A DNA stretch of 27,000 nucleotides. Origin: a virus. Below, one piece after another: positions 7,498-14,972 of this stretch. Made by a program: the position numbers and the translations under genes. Every line of letters starts with the position of its first letter. Position 1 is the stretch's first letter. The notes below the pieces were generated by a model. The model made no database searches. It was not told where the DNA came from and was given only the letters and a program-made list of their open reading frames with translations. Where the stretch lies: positions 1 through 27,000 of the IMG/VR virus record IMGVR_UViG_3300035035_000312; one strand, given 5' to 3'.

Positions 7498-7874
7498 TTA
7501 GTATCTGTGCGTTTTAATTTATCGTAAGACCTCAAACCTGACATACCTAGCAAAGCCATAAGGATCGCAGATAATTGTGAAAAATCAAACTCAGGCATTT
7601 CAATTTGAAAGCCAGAAGTTTTTATTATTACTTCTAAAATTGGTGCAAGAATAAAATGATAACCAAGTGCAAAGCTGCAAATCCACCCAACAGAGGGCCG
7701 CCAGTTTCGTTGAAATGGAGAGCCTTTTGCTTCTATTTTATTTACTTCAATTTGAGCTAGGTTTGCTTGATGAAATAAAGTAGCAAGTTCGTGGTCTAAT
7801 TGTGCTTGTAAATCTTTATCTTTTACAAACTTGCCTACTATATCGCTGACAGGTTTTATTAATTTATCAAACAT
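7494..7874 (-). CDS. Holin (GTA_holin_3TM-like)
   Basis: A 126-residue protein. An amphipathic N-terminal helix (about 1-45) is followed by the family hallmark NWRPSVGWICSFALGYHF (57-74) that opens the first hydrophobic segment (about 62-82), then a second one (about 100-114, LSAILMALLGMSG) and a basic tail (SYDKLKRTDTK). 'RxWRPxxGW' next to a membrane segment is typical of the GTA-type three-TM holin family. It would form the inner-membrane pores that let the M15 endolysin out. The gene overlaps genes on both sides by 4-8 bases, within the lysis cluster. Confidence 0.85.
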   Translation of the reverse strand: MFDKLIKPVSDIVGKFVKDKDLQAQLDHELATLFHQANLAQIEVNKIEAKGSPFQRNWRPSVGWICSFALGYHFILAPILEVIIKTSGFQIEMPEFDFSQLSAILMALLGMSGLRSYDKLKRTDTK

Positions 7875-8157
7875 CTCTTTCTTCAGTTTCTAAATCAGAA
7901 ATAAACTCTACAAAACCAGCATCTCCACCTACTAATAAATTATTTTTTTTCTCGCAGTTAAGCAATTTTTGTTGATAAATTTTATCTCTTTCTTCTGCTG
8001 AGTCGTAATAGTCTTGAGAAACAGTTTTTGTAGTTTCTAAAATTTTATAGAATTTTTGTTCTGACTCCTCAACAATAACTTCTTCGTGATGTAGTCCTTC
8101 TTCGCCTTCTTTGTAATAAAAGTTTGCTTCTTTAATTTTAAAAATTTTAGTCGCCAT
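7867..8157 (-). CDS. Small acidic hypothetical protein
   Basis: A 96-residue protein, acidic and mostly helical (MATKIFKIKEANFYYKEGEE..., YDSAEERDKIYQQKLLNCEK). No membrane segment or known motif. It overlaps the MscS-like gene upstream by 11 bases and the holin downstream by 8, so it is expressed with the lysis genes. Function unknown. Confidence 0.6.
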   Translation of the reverse strand: MATKIFKIKEANFYYKEGEEGLHHEEVIVEESEQKFYKILETTKTVSQDYYDSAEERDKIYQQKLLNCEKKNNLLVGGDAGFVEFISDLETEERDV

Positions 8158-8509
8158 CTTTACCCTCTAATATTTTTTGTAGTTTCATAGCTTTTTCATG
8201 CGCTGAGTCAGCGTGTAAATCTTTATCAACTATTTTCTCTAATTTTAAACTTTCTATCTTAGTATTGCTAATATATCGCCAAGTATAACCATCTTTTGAA
8301 TATACACCAAAGACAGTTGTTCCCATCCCTATTTTAATAATCATGGCTTGTTCGCCATCTAACAAGACCTTATCGCCTTCGTTGAATTGTGAGTTAAGTT
8401 TGAATTTAAGACCTTTGATGAATGATACCGAATAGTCTTTTAGAGCAAGTCCACCTAAGACACTTGCCAATAATAAAGATGCTTCGACATAATATTGCTC
8501 AAAATCCAC
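8147..8509 (-). CDS. Membrane-anchored protein with MscS-like beta domain
   Basis: A 120-residue protein with an N-terminal hydrophobic helix (about 9-25, VEASLLLASVLGGLALK). Next is a small beta domain: FNEGDKVLLDGEQAMIIKIG (about 42-61), TTVFGVYSKDGYTWRYISN (about 64-82) and IESLKLEKIV. The order 'F..GD.V..dG..a.I..I...T.......G....i.N..i' is that of the SM-like beta domain of MscS mechanosensitive channels. Only one helix precedes it and the MscS pore helix is absent, so it is not a full channel. The start is GTG with no clear Shine-Dalgarno. It lies just before the holin, so a part in membrane disruption or in shielding the host membrane is possible but unproven. Confidence 0.65.
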   Translation of the reverse strand: MDFEQYYVEASLLLASVLGGLALKDYSVSFIKGLKFKLNSQFNEGDKVLLDGEQAMIIKIGMGTTVFGVYSKDGYTWRYISNTKIESLKLEKIVDKDLHADSAHEKAMKLQKILEGKDGD

Positions 8510-8514
8510 TTGTC

Positions 8515-8661
8515 TTAACCATGAGTTTTTTGCACCTCAAACTCAGCAGTAAGACTAGCGCCTTTGTGTGGTTTAAATTTGCCTTCATGCTTCATTAATT
8601 TATAAGTCTTGCCAGACTTCATAAAATGAAAGCCTTTAGGTGCTTTTAATTTTTTTTTCAT
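8515..8661 (-). CDS. 48-residue basic protein
   Basis: The frame MKKKLKAPKGFHFMKSGKTY continues through KLMKHEGKFKPHKGASLTAE to FEVQKTHG. About one third of the residues are Lys/His/Arg. The stretch KAPKGFHFMK...KLMKH.GKF.PHKGASL resembles a short protein repeatedly found in marine podovirus-like genomes, always without known function. It lies five bases upstream of the MscS-like gene and two after the 22-residue gene, in the same strand and spacing as its neighbours, which supports it being real. Confidence 0.6.
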   Translation of the reverse strand: MKKKLKAPKGFHFMKSGKTYKLMKHEGKFKPHKGASLTAEFEVQKTHG

Positions 8662-8663
8662 GC

Positions 8664-8732
8664 TTAATATTTCTTTTTAGTTTTAGGCTTTTTGTTTTTT
8701 TTCTTTTTACCTTTTGAATGATAACCTGGCAT
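8664..8732 (-). CDS. 22-residue poly-lysine microprotein
   Basis: The whole protein is MPGYHSKGKKKK followed by NKKPKTKKKY; 12 of 22 residues are lysine. The start codon shares a base with the stop of the DUF5824 gene (TAATG). Proteins beginning MPGY with lysine runs are frequent in marine phages. It may bind DNA or RNA by charge; no function is known. Confidence is limited by its size. Confidence 0.5.
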   Translation of the reverse strand: MPGYHSKGKKKKNKKPKTKKKY

Positions 8733-8974
8733 TATTTTTTCCTCTTTTTTTTCTTTGGTCTTAGTAAATCTGCATCAGCTTTTCTAGCGCCACCTTTGCC
8801 TGTAGCAAACGATCTAACACGCCCAGCGGCCCATTGATGCGCAGAAGTACCTGGTCGAGATCCTGACGAATAATAAGCACCAAGACCTCGTTTATAAACT
8901 TTTGCTAGAGTGCTTTTAGAAATGCCACTAGACTTTGAGTATTTATTTAAAGTTGCTTCTTTACTTCCTGCCAC
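8732..8974 (-). CDS. DUF5824-like small basic protein
   Basis: An 80-residue protein. Residues about 15-55 contain SSGISKSTLAKVYKRGLGAYY and RPGTSAHQWAAGRVRSF, followed by GGARKADADLLRP and a terminal KKKKRKK. The 'SGI....L..VY.RG..A......PG....W...R..SF' pattern fits the DUF5824 phage family, usually found near portal/prohead genes. The start is GTG, supported by a perfect AGGAG seven bases upstream. The lysine tail suggests nucleic-acid contact. It overlaps the upstream gene by 14 bases. Confidence 0.7.
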   Translation of the reverse strand: MAGSKEATLNKYSKSSGISKSTLAKVYKRGLGAYYSSGSRPGTSAHQWAAGRVRSFATGKGGARKADADLLRPKKKKRKK

Positions 8975-9152
8975 TTTTACTCCTCTGTTTAGATATTCTG
9001 TTCATCATAGCTGGTGTTAATTTACCTTGTTTATATAGTTTAGCAGTTCTTTTTATTTCTTTCTCCCTAGCCTTTGGATTTTTTGCACCGCTTACATATT
9101 TCTTAGGCACGCCACCTTTAGTTTTAGGTACTTTTGCGAATTTGCGTTTCAT
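8961..9152 (-). CDS. 63-residue basic hypothetical protein
   Basis: The protein reads MKRKFAKVPKTKGGVPKKYV, then SGAKNPKAREKEIKRTAKLY and a Lys/Arg-rich end. 'VPKKYVSGAKNPKARE.EIKRTA..Y..G.L' is a conserved-looking block that I have met in phage proteins beside DUF5824, without known function. It starts inside the 3' end of the 42-residue gene (29-base overlap) and overlaps the DUF5824 gene downstream. Confidence 0.6.
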   Translation of the reverse strand: MKRKFAKVPKTKGGVPKKYVSGAKNPKAREKEIKRTAKLYKQGKLTPAMMNRISKQRSKSGRK

Positions 9153-9252
9153 CTTTTTTTAATTGATTGTGTTTTTTTAATTTTTGTTGTTCTTTTATTT
9201 TTTTTAATTGTTGTTTAGTTAATTTTCTTTGATGTTGTTGCGGTGCTACCAT
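9124..9252 (-). CDS. 42-residue Lys/Gln-rich microprotein
   Basis: The frame encodes MVAPQQHQRKLTKQQLKKIK followed by EQQKLKKHNQLKKDETQIRK and ST. The upstream AAGG and a 7-base overlap with the stop of the preceding gene (ATGGTAG) suggest coupling. It overlaps the next gene by 29 bases in another frame. Low-complexity A/T-rich coding makes a chance frame possible. Confidence 0.4.
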   Translation of the reverse strand: MVAPQQHQRKLTKQQLKKIKEQQKLKKHNQLKKDETQIRKST

Positions 9253-9524
9253 TTTACCTTATGACTCCAATATCGAGCGCTTAATTTACTAGGACTAGAG
9301 TCTTGTGCATTATGTCTAGCATAATAAGATTTTCTTCTAGCTTTGTCCTTTTTTGATTTAGGATTTTTACCAGCACCTTTTACTCCTTGTTGTCCAAACC
9401 TTATGGTTTTAATTTTATCGCCTACTTTAGCAACGACAATATGTGATTTGGTTTTGTGTCCAGGCGTTCTTTTCGGTTTGTTATACCCGGATACACCAGC
9501 TCGTTTTAATCTTGAGTCTTTCAT
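9246..9524 (-). CDS. Conserved basic phage protein (RFGQQG family)
   Basis: A 92-residue protein with recognisable blocks: RLKRAGVSGYNKPKRTPGH (about 5-23), KSHIVVAKVGDKIKTIRFGQQG (about 26-47), KARRKSYYARH (about 61-71) and the end ARYWSHKVKW. I recognise this block order from phage proteins that carry a DUF number (possibly DUF6321); the number is uncertain. No function is known. High charge and position immediately after portal suggest an association with DNA packaging or the prohead, which is inference. Confidence 0.7.
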   Translation of the reverse strand: MKDSRLKRAGVSGYNKPKRTPGHKTKSHIVVAKVGDKIKTIRFGQQGVKGAGKNPKSKKDKARRKSYYARHNAQDSSPSKLSARYWSHKVKW

Positions 9525-9712
9525 TAATGCAAAGTCGTTTCTTTAATTAAAAATATTTCTGTATCTTCTTCTATTTTATCCTTAAATAAAAATTTCATAA
9601 ATGATTTTGCTTGTTCAAAACTACGAGCTTTGATGTCTGTGCCAATATAAACGTGATCCCCAACTACACATTCCAAGTGGTATAACTTAATTGGTAAGGT
9701 CGAAGTCGTCAT
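9524..9712 (-). CDS. 62-residue hypothetical protein
   Basis: MTTSTLPIKLYHLECVVGDH is followed by YIGTDIKARSFEQAKSFMKF and an acidic end. Strand, helix and strand, with 'G..I.A.SF..AK' in the centre, resembling the 65-residue protein in the lysis cluster. It starts inside the 3' end of the portal gene (26-base overlap) and couples to the next gene through TAATG. Function unknown. Confidence 0.6.
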   Translation of the reverse strand: MTTSTLPIKLYHLECVVGDHVYIGTDIKARSFEQAKSFMKFLFKDKIEEDTEIFLIKETTLH

Positions 9713-11822
9713 TAAACAACCCCTGTGATTGAGTTTTAGCTATTTGCCTAATAGTTTCTCTATCACGTTCCATTAACGCATTTATTTCAGCAATATCAAT
9801 TTGTGTTCCATACTTGCCAGCTAATTCTGCTGCTTTTAATCTAATATCAGCTTCAGCTTCATCACGCTGTCTATCATCATCCATAATAATTTTCATACGA
9901 TCTGTTTCAGCATCAATAATAGCTTTTTGCGCTTGTACTTGAGCTTTTCTAATTTCTGCTTCTGCTAATAATTCCGCAGGATCAGGTTTGTTTTCCTCTG
10001 GCATTGGGGGCATAGGGGGAACTTGTGTGTTTATAAAACTTTGCGCATCCTTAAATCCAGCTAATTCAATCATTTTTGTAAGCGTGTTTGAATATTGCTG
10101 TAAATTTACCAAAGGATTATTTGGGCCTAACTGTTGTAAGATTTGTTCTTGCTTTCCAGCTAAATTACTCAACATAGCTATTTTTTCATCATCGCTATTT
10201 TTTGAAATAGCAACATTTACAGTTATATCTTTGTTTGCGTTCCAATAACGAGGATCTACTGGAATAAACTGATTGTTAAGCCTAAACATATCTTGCCCTT
10301 CTTGGTGTTTAACAACTAAGTTATTTACTAAGTTAAACAATTCTTTCATACCACCTTCAGCAAAATGACGACAAATCAACTCAACTCTGCCTTGCGCACC
10401 AGACATAGTAGCTGCTACTGCAGCTTTAGTAGTGCTTTGCAGAGCTTCTGCGTTTAAACCAGCACTTGCTTTAGAAACACCAGTTCTGTTTTCTTTTGCT
10501 TCGTCTAAATATCCTAAAACTGGAAAGGCTTCTTTACCCACGAAAGGTACTGAAAAAGGTTGCACCATACCTGGCGCTCTCATACGAATTGGTTGCCCTA
10601 TATCAGTATTTAATACATCGTCAATATTAACTTGGCCTTCAACGACACCCATTCTTGGAAAGATTGAATGGCCTAAAGAGTCTAAAGTATCACGCATAAT
10701 TTGTGATTTAGCTCTTTGAATTGGCATAACATAGTCTGCCGGGCAAGAGCCAATCGCAGTATGTGGCTCTGGATCAGGAGAAAACATTACAATCGGTAAA
10801 TCATCCCATTGTTCAACATTAATTACATTTATTCCTTCTCCAGCAGTACAAACTCTTATACGCTCGTCTATACCATCGCCATCTAAATCAAAAAATAAAT
10901 AATGTTCAACATATAAAACATTTTTGTTGCCATAACTTCCTCTGTCGTCAAAAACATTGTCGTCATAAGGATTACGAGCTTCAATTTCATCGTAGGTATC
11001 AGCATCTAAATTTGAGCCTGATCCTGCATATTGTTCAATTTCTTCTCTGTCATAACCCATAGCAACTAAATCACTTACAGTTTTAACCATGCGGTGTGCA
11101 ACATAAGGCGCTTCATAAATATTTCTTGCATTACGAGAAATTAAAACTTCTTCAGGGGGAATAGACTCAATGCAAACTTGGTTTTTTTTCTTAACACGCC
11201 TTATGGTTAAATCATAACTTGCAGGAGTTTCTTGTGTTATTTCTTGTCCTGTTTGTGGATCAATCATAGACTTGCTTTGCATTTCAACTTTTTCTTTGAC
11301 TACCTCTATATCATCATCCATAACTAAAGCCATGTATGCTTCAGGAGTTAAATTAGTATATTCGTGCGTAGAAGCTGAAATACTGTCATCCCAAAACGCT
11401 TTGACAAAACCTGATTTTCGTACGAGCGCATCTTTGAACGCATCGTAAAGAACTTTAAAGCCAGGATTTTTTTCTTGAATAATATAATTTATGTAGCTTG
11501 TTTGTTGTTCAGCTAATTCTATGTCCTCTGGATTGCGTGGTACAAATTCAACAACTTTTTTCGTGCCAAAAAATGTACGCATAATCGAAGGCATCATAAA
11601 TAAAATTGAGTCCCGGACATCGGTTGAAATAAACTCTGATTGCAAAGAACTATTTGCTTCAGGCTCGTTGCCTAAATAATATTCTGTGGCTTCTGCCCTA
11701 GACTCTCCGATTTGGTCGATGTAGTCTTTAGCATCATCCATTTCGGATTTAATGATGCTTTGTAACTCTCTTGTATCAATCTGTTCTTCTTGATTTTCTT
11801 CTTTATCTTTGTCGTATTCCAT
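9687..11822 (-). CDS. Portal protein (SU10/P22-like)
   Basis: A 711-residue protein of the long portal class. Notable segments are YYLGNEP (about 48-54), DSILFMMPSIMRTFFGTKK (about 71-89), a central HYLFFDLDGDGIDERIRV, then SPDPEPHTAIGSCPADYV and the stem helix ENRTGVSKASAGLNAEALQ. The C-terminal quarter is a long Ala/Glu/Gln-rich coiled coil (ELLAEAEIRKAQVQAQKAII), comparable to the P22 portal barrel. It forms the dodecameric ring through which DNA is packaged, with the terminase encoded directly upstream. Length and context agree with short-tailed phages. ATG with AGG, three bases after the terminase gene. Confidence 0.92.
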   Translation of the reverse strand: MEYDKDKEENQEEQIDTRELQSIIKSEMDDAKDYIDQIGESRAEATEYYLGNEPEANSSLQSEFISTDVRDSILFMMPSIMRTFFGTKKVVEFVPRNPEDIELAEQQTSYINYIIQEKNPGFKVLYDAFKDALVRKSGFVKAFWDDSISASTHEYTNLTPEAYMALVMDDDIEVVKEKVEMQSKSMIDPQTGQEITQETPASYDLTIRRVKKKNQVCIESIPPEEVLISRNARNIYEAPYVAHRMVKTVSDLVAMGYDREEIEQYAGSGSNLDADTYDEIEARNPYDDNVFDDRGSYGNKNVLYVEHYLFFDLDGDGIDERIRVCTAGEGINVINVEQWDDLPIVMFSPDPEPHTAIGSCPADYVMPIQRAKSQIMRDTLDSLGHSIFPRMGVVEGQVNIDDVLNTDIGQPIRMRAPGMVQPFSVPFVGKEAFPVLGYLDEAKENRTGVSKASAGLNAEALQSTTKAAVAATMSGAQGRVELICRHFAEGGMKELFNLVNNLVVKHQEGQDMFRLNNQFIPVDPRYWNANKDITVNVAISKNSDDEKIAMLSNLAGKQEQILQQLGPNNPLVNLQQYSNTLTKMIELAGFKDAQSFINTQVPPMPPMPEENKPDPAELLAEAEIRKAQVQAQKAIIDAETDRMKIIMDDDRQRDEAEADIRLKAAELAGKYGTQIDIAEINALMERDRETIRQIAKTQSQGLFNDDFDLTN

Positions 11823-11825
11823 TGA

Positions 11826-13358
11826 TTAACCTATGCGTATAATTTTAGATTTTAAAGGTTGCCTAAAATTATACCCCATAAACGACATACTGCCACTAAA
11901 GGAAGCTGCTGAACTGGCCATTGTTAATGAAAGTGCATCTGCTTTATCAGGAGATTTGATACCACGCTTTCGCATTTCTTCTTTACTTTCGAGTTTTATT
12001 TTTCCAGATGAGGTATATTTGTAGATAGGCGCAGCTAATTCAGAAACAAGCTCATCATCATTAGGAAGTCTGCAATCACGCTGCGCCAACCAATCTTTTA
12101 TTCCAAACCAAAGCTCTGCTCTAAGATTTAAGTAGTTTTTTTTAGTTGCAGGTGCTTCAGCAACATTTATGCCACGCACAGGCAAGTTTTGTTCAGCTAA
12201 TCTATCTACAACTCCAGATCCTAAACCAATCACATCAATTAAAATTTCTTGTGGTCGCTCTAAAGCGGTGCAATCATCGTATTTATTTTTAATTGCACCA
12301 CAAAGTTGCATCAAATCCATAGATTGAAAAGATTTTAATTCTAAGACTGTATTTCCTTGACGAACGCAAAGGGCAGAATTATCGCCACCATAACGTGCTA
12401 CGTCTAATCCCCAAATAATAGGCGCACTTGCTGATAAGGCTACATCACGATCTACAGCAGCTCTGATTAAATCCATTGGAATTACAGTATCATCGTCAGC
12501 ACGAGGGAATTCGCCCAATACTTCCACTCGTGCGACTGTTGAGTCCTCGCCATATTGTTCTAACATTTGTTGAAATAGCTCTTTATCTGTGCCTTCGACT
12601 GAACGAGAGTCTATTTGTTCCTGGTTCCAGTACGAGCGTTTGCTGTGAAAAGAGTCGTAAAATGGGCCAGTATTTCTTCTTGGATTAGAAAATGTGAACC
12701 AATATCTATCTGTGGTTGGCTCTGAGAAAAATCCTTCAGAAACGCTATAAATTGGCGAGGGAATACCTGATGCTTCATCCATAATCAAACAAACACCATA
12801 ACTTGAGTGAATACCAGCAAAAGCATCTGGATTTTCTTCAGACCATAACTGCGCTTGTGCGTAGTAATAACCGGTATCAATTTTTAAATCACGAATTAAT
12901 GCTTCTTCAAACCATTGTGCTGGCCTTATTGTGGTTGCAGTTTTATTAAACCAATGTGAATTTATAGCTAAAGTAAGCCATTTTCCTAATTCCGCCCATG
13001 TTCTTGAGCGTAATTGTTGTTCGGTGTTTGCAGTAACAATAATTGTTGATCCCAACCTGGTTGATAACATCCATAATATAAGCCAAGAAACTAATGCAGA
13101 TTTCCCTATACCACGACCACTAGCAACTGCCAAACGATACATTTCAGGTAAATCAATAGCTTGGTTTCTTTGAATATGTATTCCAATATCTCGCAAAATT
13201 TTTTCTTGCCACTTTCTAGGGCCTGAGAAGTTTTCGAGGGGAGTTCCTTCTTTTCCCCATTCAAATACGAATTTCACAAAGTTTAGTGGATCATCTTTGA
13301 TATTCATTGACCATAGCTCGGTCATTAGTTCTTTTTCTGCTTCTACACCATACTTCAT
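11826..13358 (-). CDS. terL: Terminase large subunit
   Basis: A 510-residue packaging motor. The ATPase half has Walker A SGRGIGKS (80-87) and Walker B CLIMDEAS (190-197), with an arginine-containing motif around SNPRRNTGPF. The RNase H-like nuclease half has GLDVARYGGD (317-326, Asp319), EILIDVIGLGSG (371-382, Asp375) and KADALSL (472-478, Asp474), giving the metal-binding acids. It cuts and translocates the phage DNA into the prohead through the portal. No Shine-Dalgarno is visible before the ATG; the 117-base gap upstream instead holds two hairpins. All catalytic residues are present, so it appears functional. Confidence 0.95.
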   Translation of the reverse strand: MKYGVEAEKELMTELWSMNIKDDPLNFVKFVFEWGKEGTPLENFSGPRKWQEKILRDIGIHIQRNQAIDLPEMYRLAVASGRGIGKSALVSWLILWMLSTRLGSTIIVTANTEQQLRSRTWAELGKWLTLAINSHWFNKTATTIRPAQWFEEALIRDLKIDTGYYYAQAQLWSEENPDAFAGIHSSYGVCLIMDEASGIPSPIYSVSEGFFSEPTTDRYWFTFSNPRRNTGPFYDSFHSKRSYWNQEQIDSRSVEGTDKELFQQMLEQYGEDSTVARVEVLGEFPRADDDTVIPMDLIRAAVDRDVALSASAPIIWGLDVARYGGDNSALCVRQGNTVLELKSFQSMDLMQLCGAIKNKYDDCTALERPQEILIDVIGLGSGVVDRLAEQNLPVRGINVAEAPATKKNYLNLRAELWFGIKDWLAQRDCRLPNDDELVSELAAPIYKYTSSGKIKLESKEEMRKRGIKSPDKADALSLTMASSAASFSGSMSFMGYNFRQPLKSKIIRIG

Positions 13359-13404
13359 AAAATTAAAAAAAAATTAGTTCATCAGTTTTATAGCCATAGC
13401 CACC

Positions 13405-13424
13405 CCCCCAGATTTTGCTGGGGG
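13405..13424. promoter_or_regulatory. 7-bp hairpin between terminase genes
   Basis: CCCCCAG (13405-13411) and CTGGGGG (13418-13424) form a perfect stem with a six-base loop. It sits inside a G/C-rich island in an otherwise AT-rich region. It is not followed by a U-tract on either strand, so it is not a standard terminator. Confidence 0.55.
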
Positions 13425-13440
13425 CCTAGAAACTTGCGGT

Positions 13441-13476
13441 AGGCGATGAAGCGGAGAAAAGAAAACTTCATCGCCT
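13441..13476 (-). promoter_or_regulatory. 11-bp hairpin abutting the small terminase stop
   Basis: AGGCGATGAAG (13441-13451) pairs perfectly with CTTCATCGCCT (13466-13476), with a 14-base purine/pyrimidine-biased loop. The stem includes the first base of the terS stop codon. No U-tract follows. It could be an mRNA processing/stability element, a translational switch for terL, or part of a packaging site. Confidence 0.6.
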
Positions 13477-13958
13477 TATGTTTCTGTTTTGGTAGGAGAG
13501 TTTGAAGCAGAAACATCAGAGTCTTTACTTTCCAAGAAGGAGTTCTTATCAATGTTTTCTTGATTATCCAATCGTTTAATTTTTTGAGTTGCACTTGGAA
13601 TACGATCTCTTGCGCTATTTATTATTTCTCCCAGATTTATTGTGTGATTGGTTTCAACAATATTTCTATCCTTCCAATTATCTGGATCTCGGTTCTTTAA
13701 GTAGAAAATAGCAGAAGTTTCCTTTCCTTCGAGCGCATTTTCGTACAACTTCGAGGAAACTGCTGCAAGAGCTTGCGCTCTCCCTTTTTTTAAACTGTGT
13801 TCTATTTGCTCAATATGCTTCTTCCTGGTAAGCGTAGAATTGCTAATACCCAATGCTGAAGCGATTTGTCGCTCTGAAAGGCCCATGCCGGCTAATCTTT
13901 CAATTTCTTTATGATCTAAAACAATAGGCTTTCTTCCTGGCTTTTTCTTCTTTTGCAT
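13476..13958 (-). CDS. terS: Terminase small subunit
   Basis: A 160-residue protein. The N-terminus is basic (MQKKKKPGRK). A helix-turn-helix lies at about 25-46 (GLSERQIASALGISNSTLTR), followed by a helical oligomerisation region (HIEQIEHSLKKGRAQALAAV) and the motif GKETSAIFYLKNRDPDNWKDR (about 78-98), which is common in small terminases and related packaging regulators. The C-terminus is polar and probably disordered. It recognises the packaging site and loads the large subunit, whose gene follows. No convincing ribosome-binding site; divergent to a plus-strand operon upstream. Confidence 0.87.
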   Translation of the reverse strand: MQKKKKPGRKPIVLDHKEIERLAGMGLSERQIASALGISNSTLTRKKHIEQIEHSLKKGRAQALAAVSSKLYENALEGKETSAIFYLKNRDPDNWKDRNIVETNHTINLGEIINSARDRIPSATQKIKRLDNQENIDKNSFLESKDSDVSASNSPTKTET

Positions 13959-13976
13959 AGCATATTTTAATCTTTT

Positions 13977-14029
13977 TACACTTTTAATTCACTAAATACA
14001 CTCTTAATTAATTTTAAATAAAGTGTAAA
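13977..14029. promoter_or_regulatory. Repeated TACACT(T/C)TTAATT boxes in divergent promoter region
   Basis: Two direct copies, TACACTTTTAATT (13977-13989) and TACACTCTTAATT (13997-14009), are 20 bases apart, about two helical turns. A third, inverted copy of the box core, AAAGTGTAAA (14020-14029), makes a 10-bp inverted repeat with TTTACACTTT at 13975-13984. They lie between divergent terS and the plus-strand operon. They look like operator sites for a regulator controlling both. Confidence 0.5.
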
Positions 14030-14109
14030 TAAATGACTTTTAGGTATTGCAAATGATATTTAAATATGTTTAAATGATTATATTGATTAATAAATAAAGG
14101 AGAAATATT

Positions 14110-14616
14110 ATGAAATATGTCGAACTTAAAAACATTAAAGTCCATCATGGACTTAGTGAAGAAACTTTTTGTTTTGAAGCATCTGTCTATTTAAAAGGCA
14201 AACGCATTGGAACAATAGGTAACAGAGGATGTGGTGGTTCTAATGAAATAGGTATCAGCAGATCAGATGAAGAACTCATTGAAAATTGGTTGAAAGAAAA
14301 TCTTACCTACGATGATTATGATGGAAACCAAACTCCAATGCACTTTGAAATGTGGTCGTTCTTAGAGGTTGAAAAACATTTACAAGAAAAAGAGTTGAAA
14401 CGCTTGTTGAACAAACAAGTTCTTGTAATGGATGATACTTGCAAACATGGAGAAAGTTTCAATTGGACTTTCAAGCAATATAAAAGACCTAAACAAGAAG
14501 TGATTGATGGTGTTACTAATATGCTAAAAAGCAGCAAGCAATATCAAAATCCTAGAGTCTTAAACAACATGACATTTGAAAAGGCTTATGAGTCTTTTTA
14601 TGGTTCACAATCTTAG
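14110..14616 (+). CDS. Conserved phage hypothetical protein
   Basis: A 168-residue protein: MKYVELKNIKVHHGLSEETF, then CFEASVYLKGKRIGTIGNRGCGG (about 21-43) and an acidic/helical remainder with WSFLEVEKHLQEKELKRLL. The beginning 'K.V......LSEET..F.A.LY..GK.IG...N.G.GG' recalls a phage protein of unknown function that I have seen in several genomes. A strong AAAGGAG site precedes the ATG. First gene of the plus-strand island; function unknown. Confidence 0.7.
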   Translation: MKYVELKNIKVHHGLSEETFCFEASVYLKGKRIGTIGNRGCGGSNEIGISRSDEELIENWLKENLTYDDYDGNQTPMHFEMWSFLEVEKHLQEKELKRLLNKQVLVMDDTCKHGESFNWTFKQYKRPKQEVIDGVTNMLKSSKQYQNPRVLNNMTFEKAYESFYGSQS

Positions 14617-14627
14617 GGAGAAATAAC

Positions 14628-14972
14628 ATGAAGATAATTGATAATCCAATAGACCAATATGGCAACCCTATACCAAAGGAAAAACAATGTTGTCGATGGT
14701 GTAATGAACCAATAAAAAGATACATTGAAAGAATTCCTATTGACCAACCAACTAATCATATTGTTGTGAGTAAAGATAGAAACAAAAAGACTTATGATGA
14801 ATGGGGAGATTTGGTTAGCGATCAAAAAGCTATTAGCAAAAGAGTTTGGGATGGACAGACATATAAAACTTTAAGTTATGGTAATTTTTGTATGGCCAAA
14901 TGTGCTATCGAGTATGCTAATTACATAGCAGAGAGAGTGAACAAAAAACCAGGAACAAAGGTATTTTTATGA
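14628..14972 (+). CDS. Putative zinc-binding protein
   Basis: A 114-residue protein with CCRWC (Cys21, Cys22, Cys25) near the N-terminus and CMAKC (Cys88, Cys92) near the C-terminus, likely forming one zinc ribbon around the intervening beta segment. The opening DNPIDQYGNPIPKEKQ is a short polar arm. No enzyme motif. GGGAG Shine-Dalgarno; the stop overlaps the following ATG (ATGA). A small nucleic-acid- or protein-binding early protein is likely, function unproven. Confidence 0.65.
   Translation: MKIIDNPIDQYGNPIPKEKQCCRWCNEPIKRYIERIPIDQPTNHIVVSKDRNKKTYDEWGDLVSDQKAISKRVWDGQTYKTLSYGNFCMAKCAIEYANYIAERVNKKPGTKVFL

Noticed and set aside
13405-13424. Intrinsic terminator after terS
   Set aside because: The stem has no following U-tract on either strand.
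13388-13594. A 68-codon minus-strand frame between the terminase genes
   Set aside because: It overlaps the terS coding end in another frame and crosses both hairpins; no start signal.
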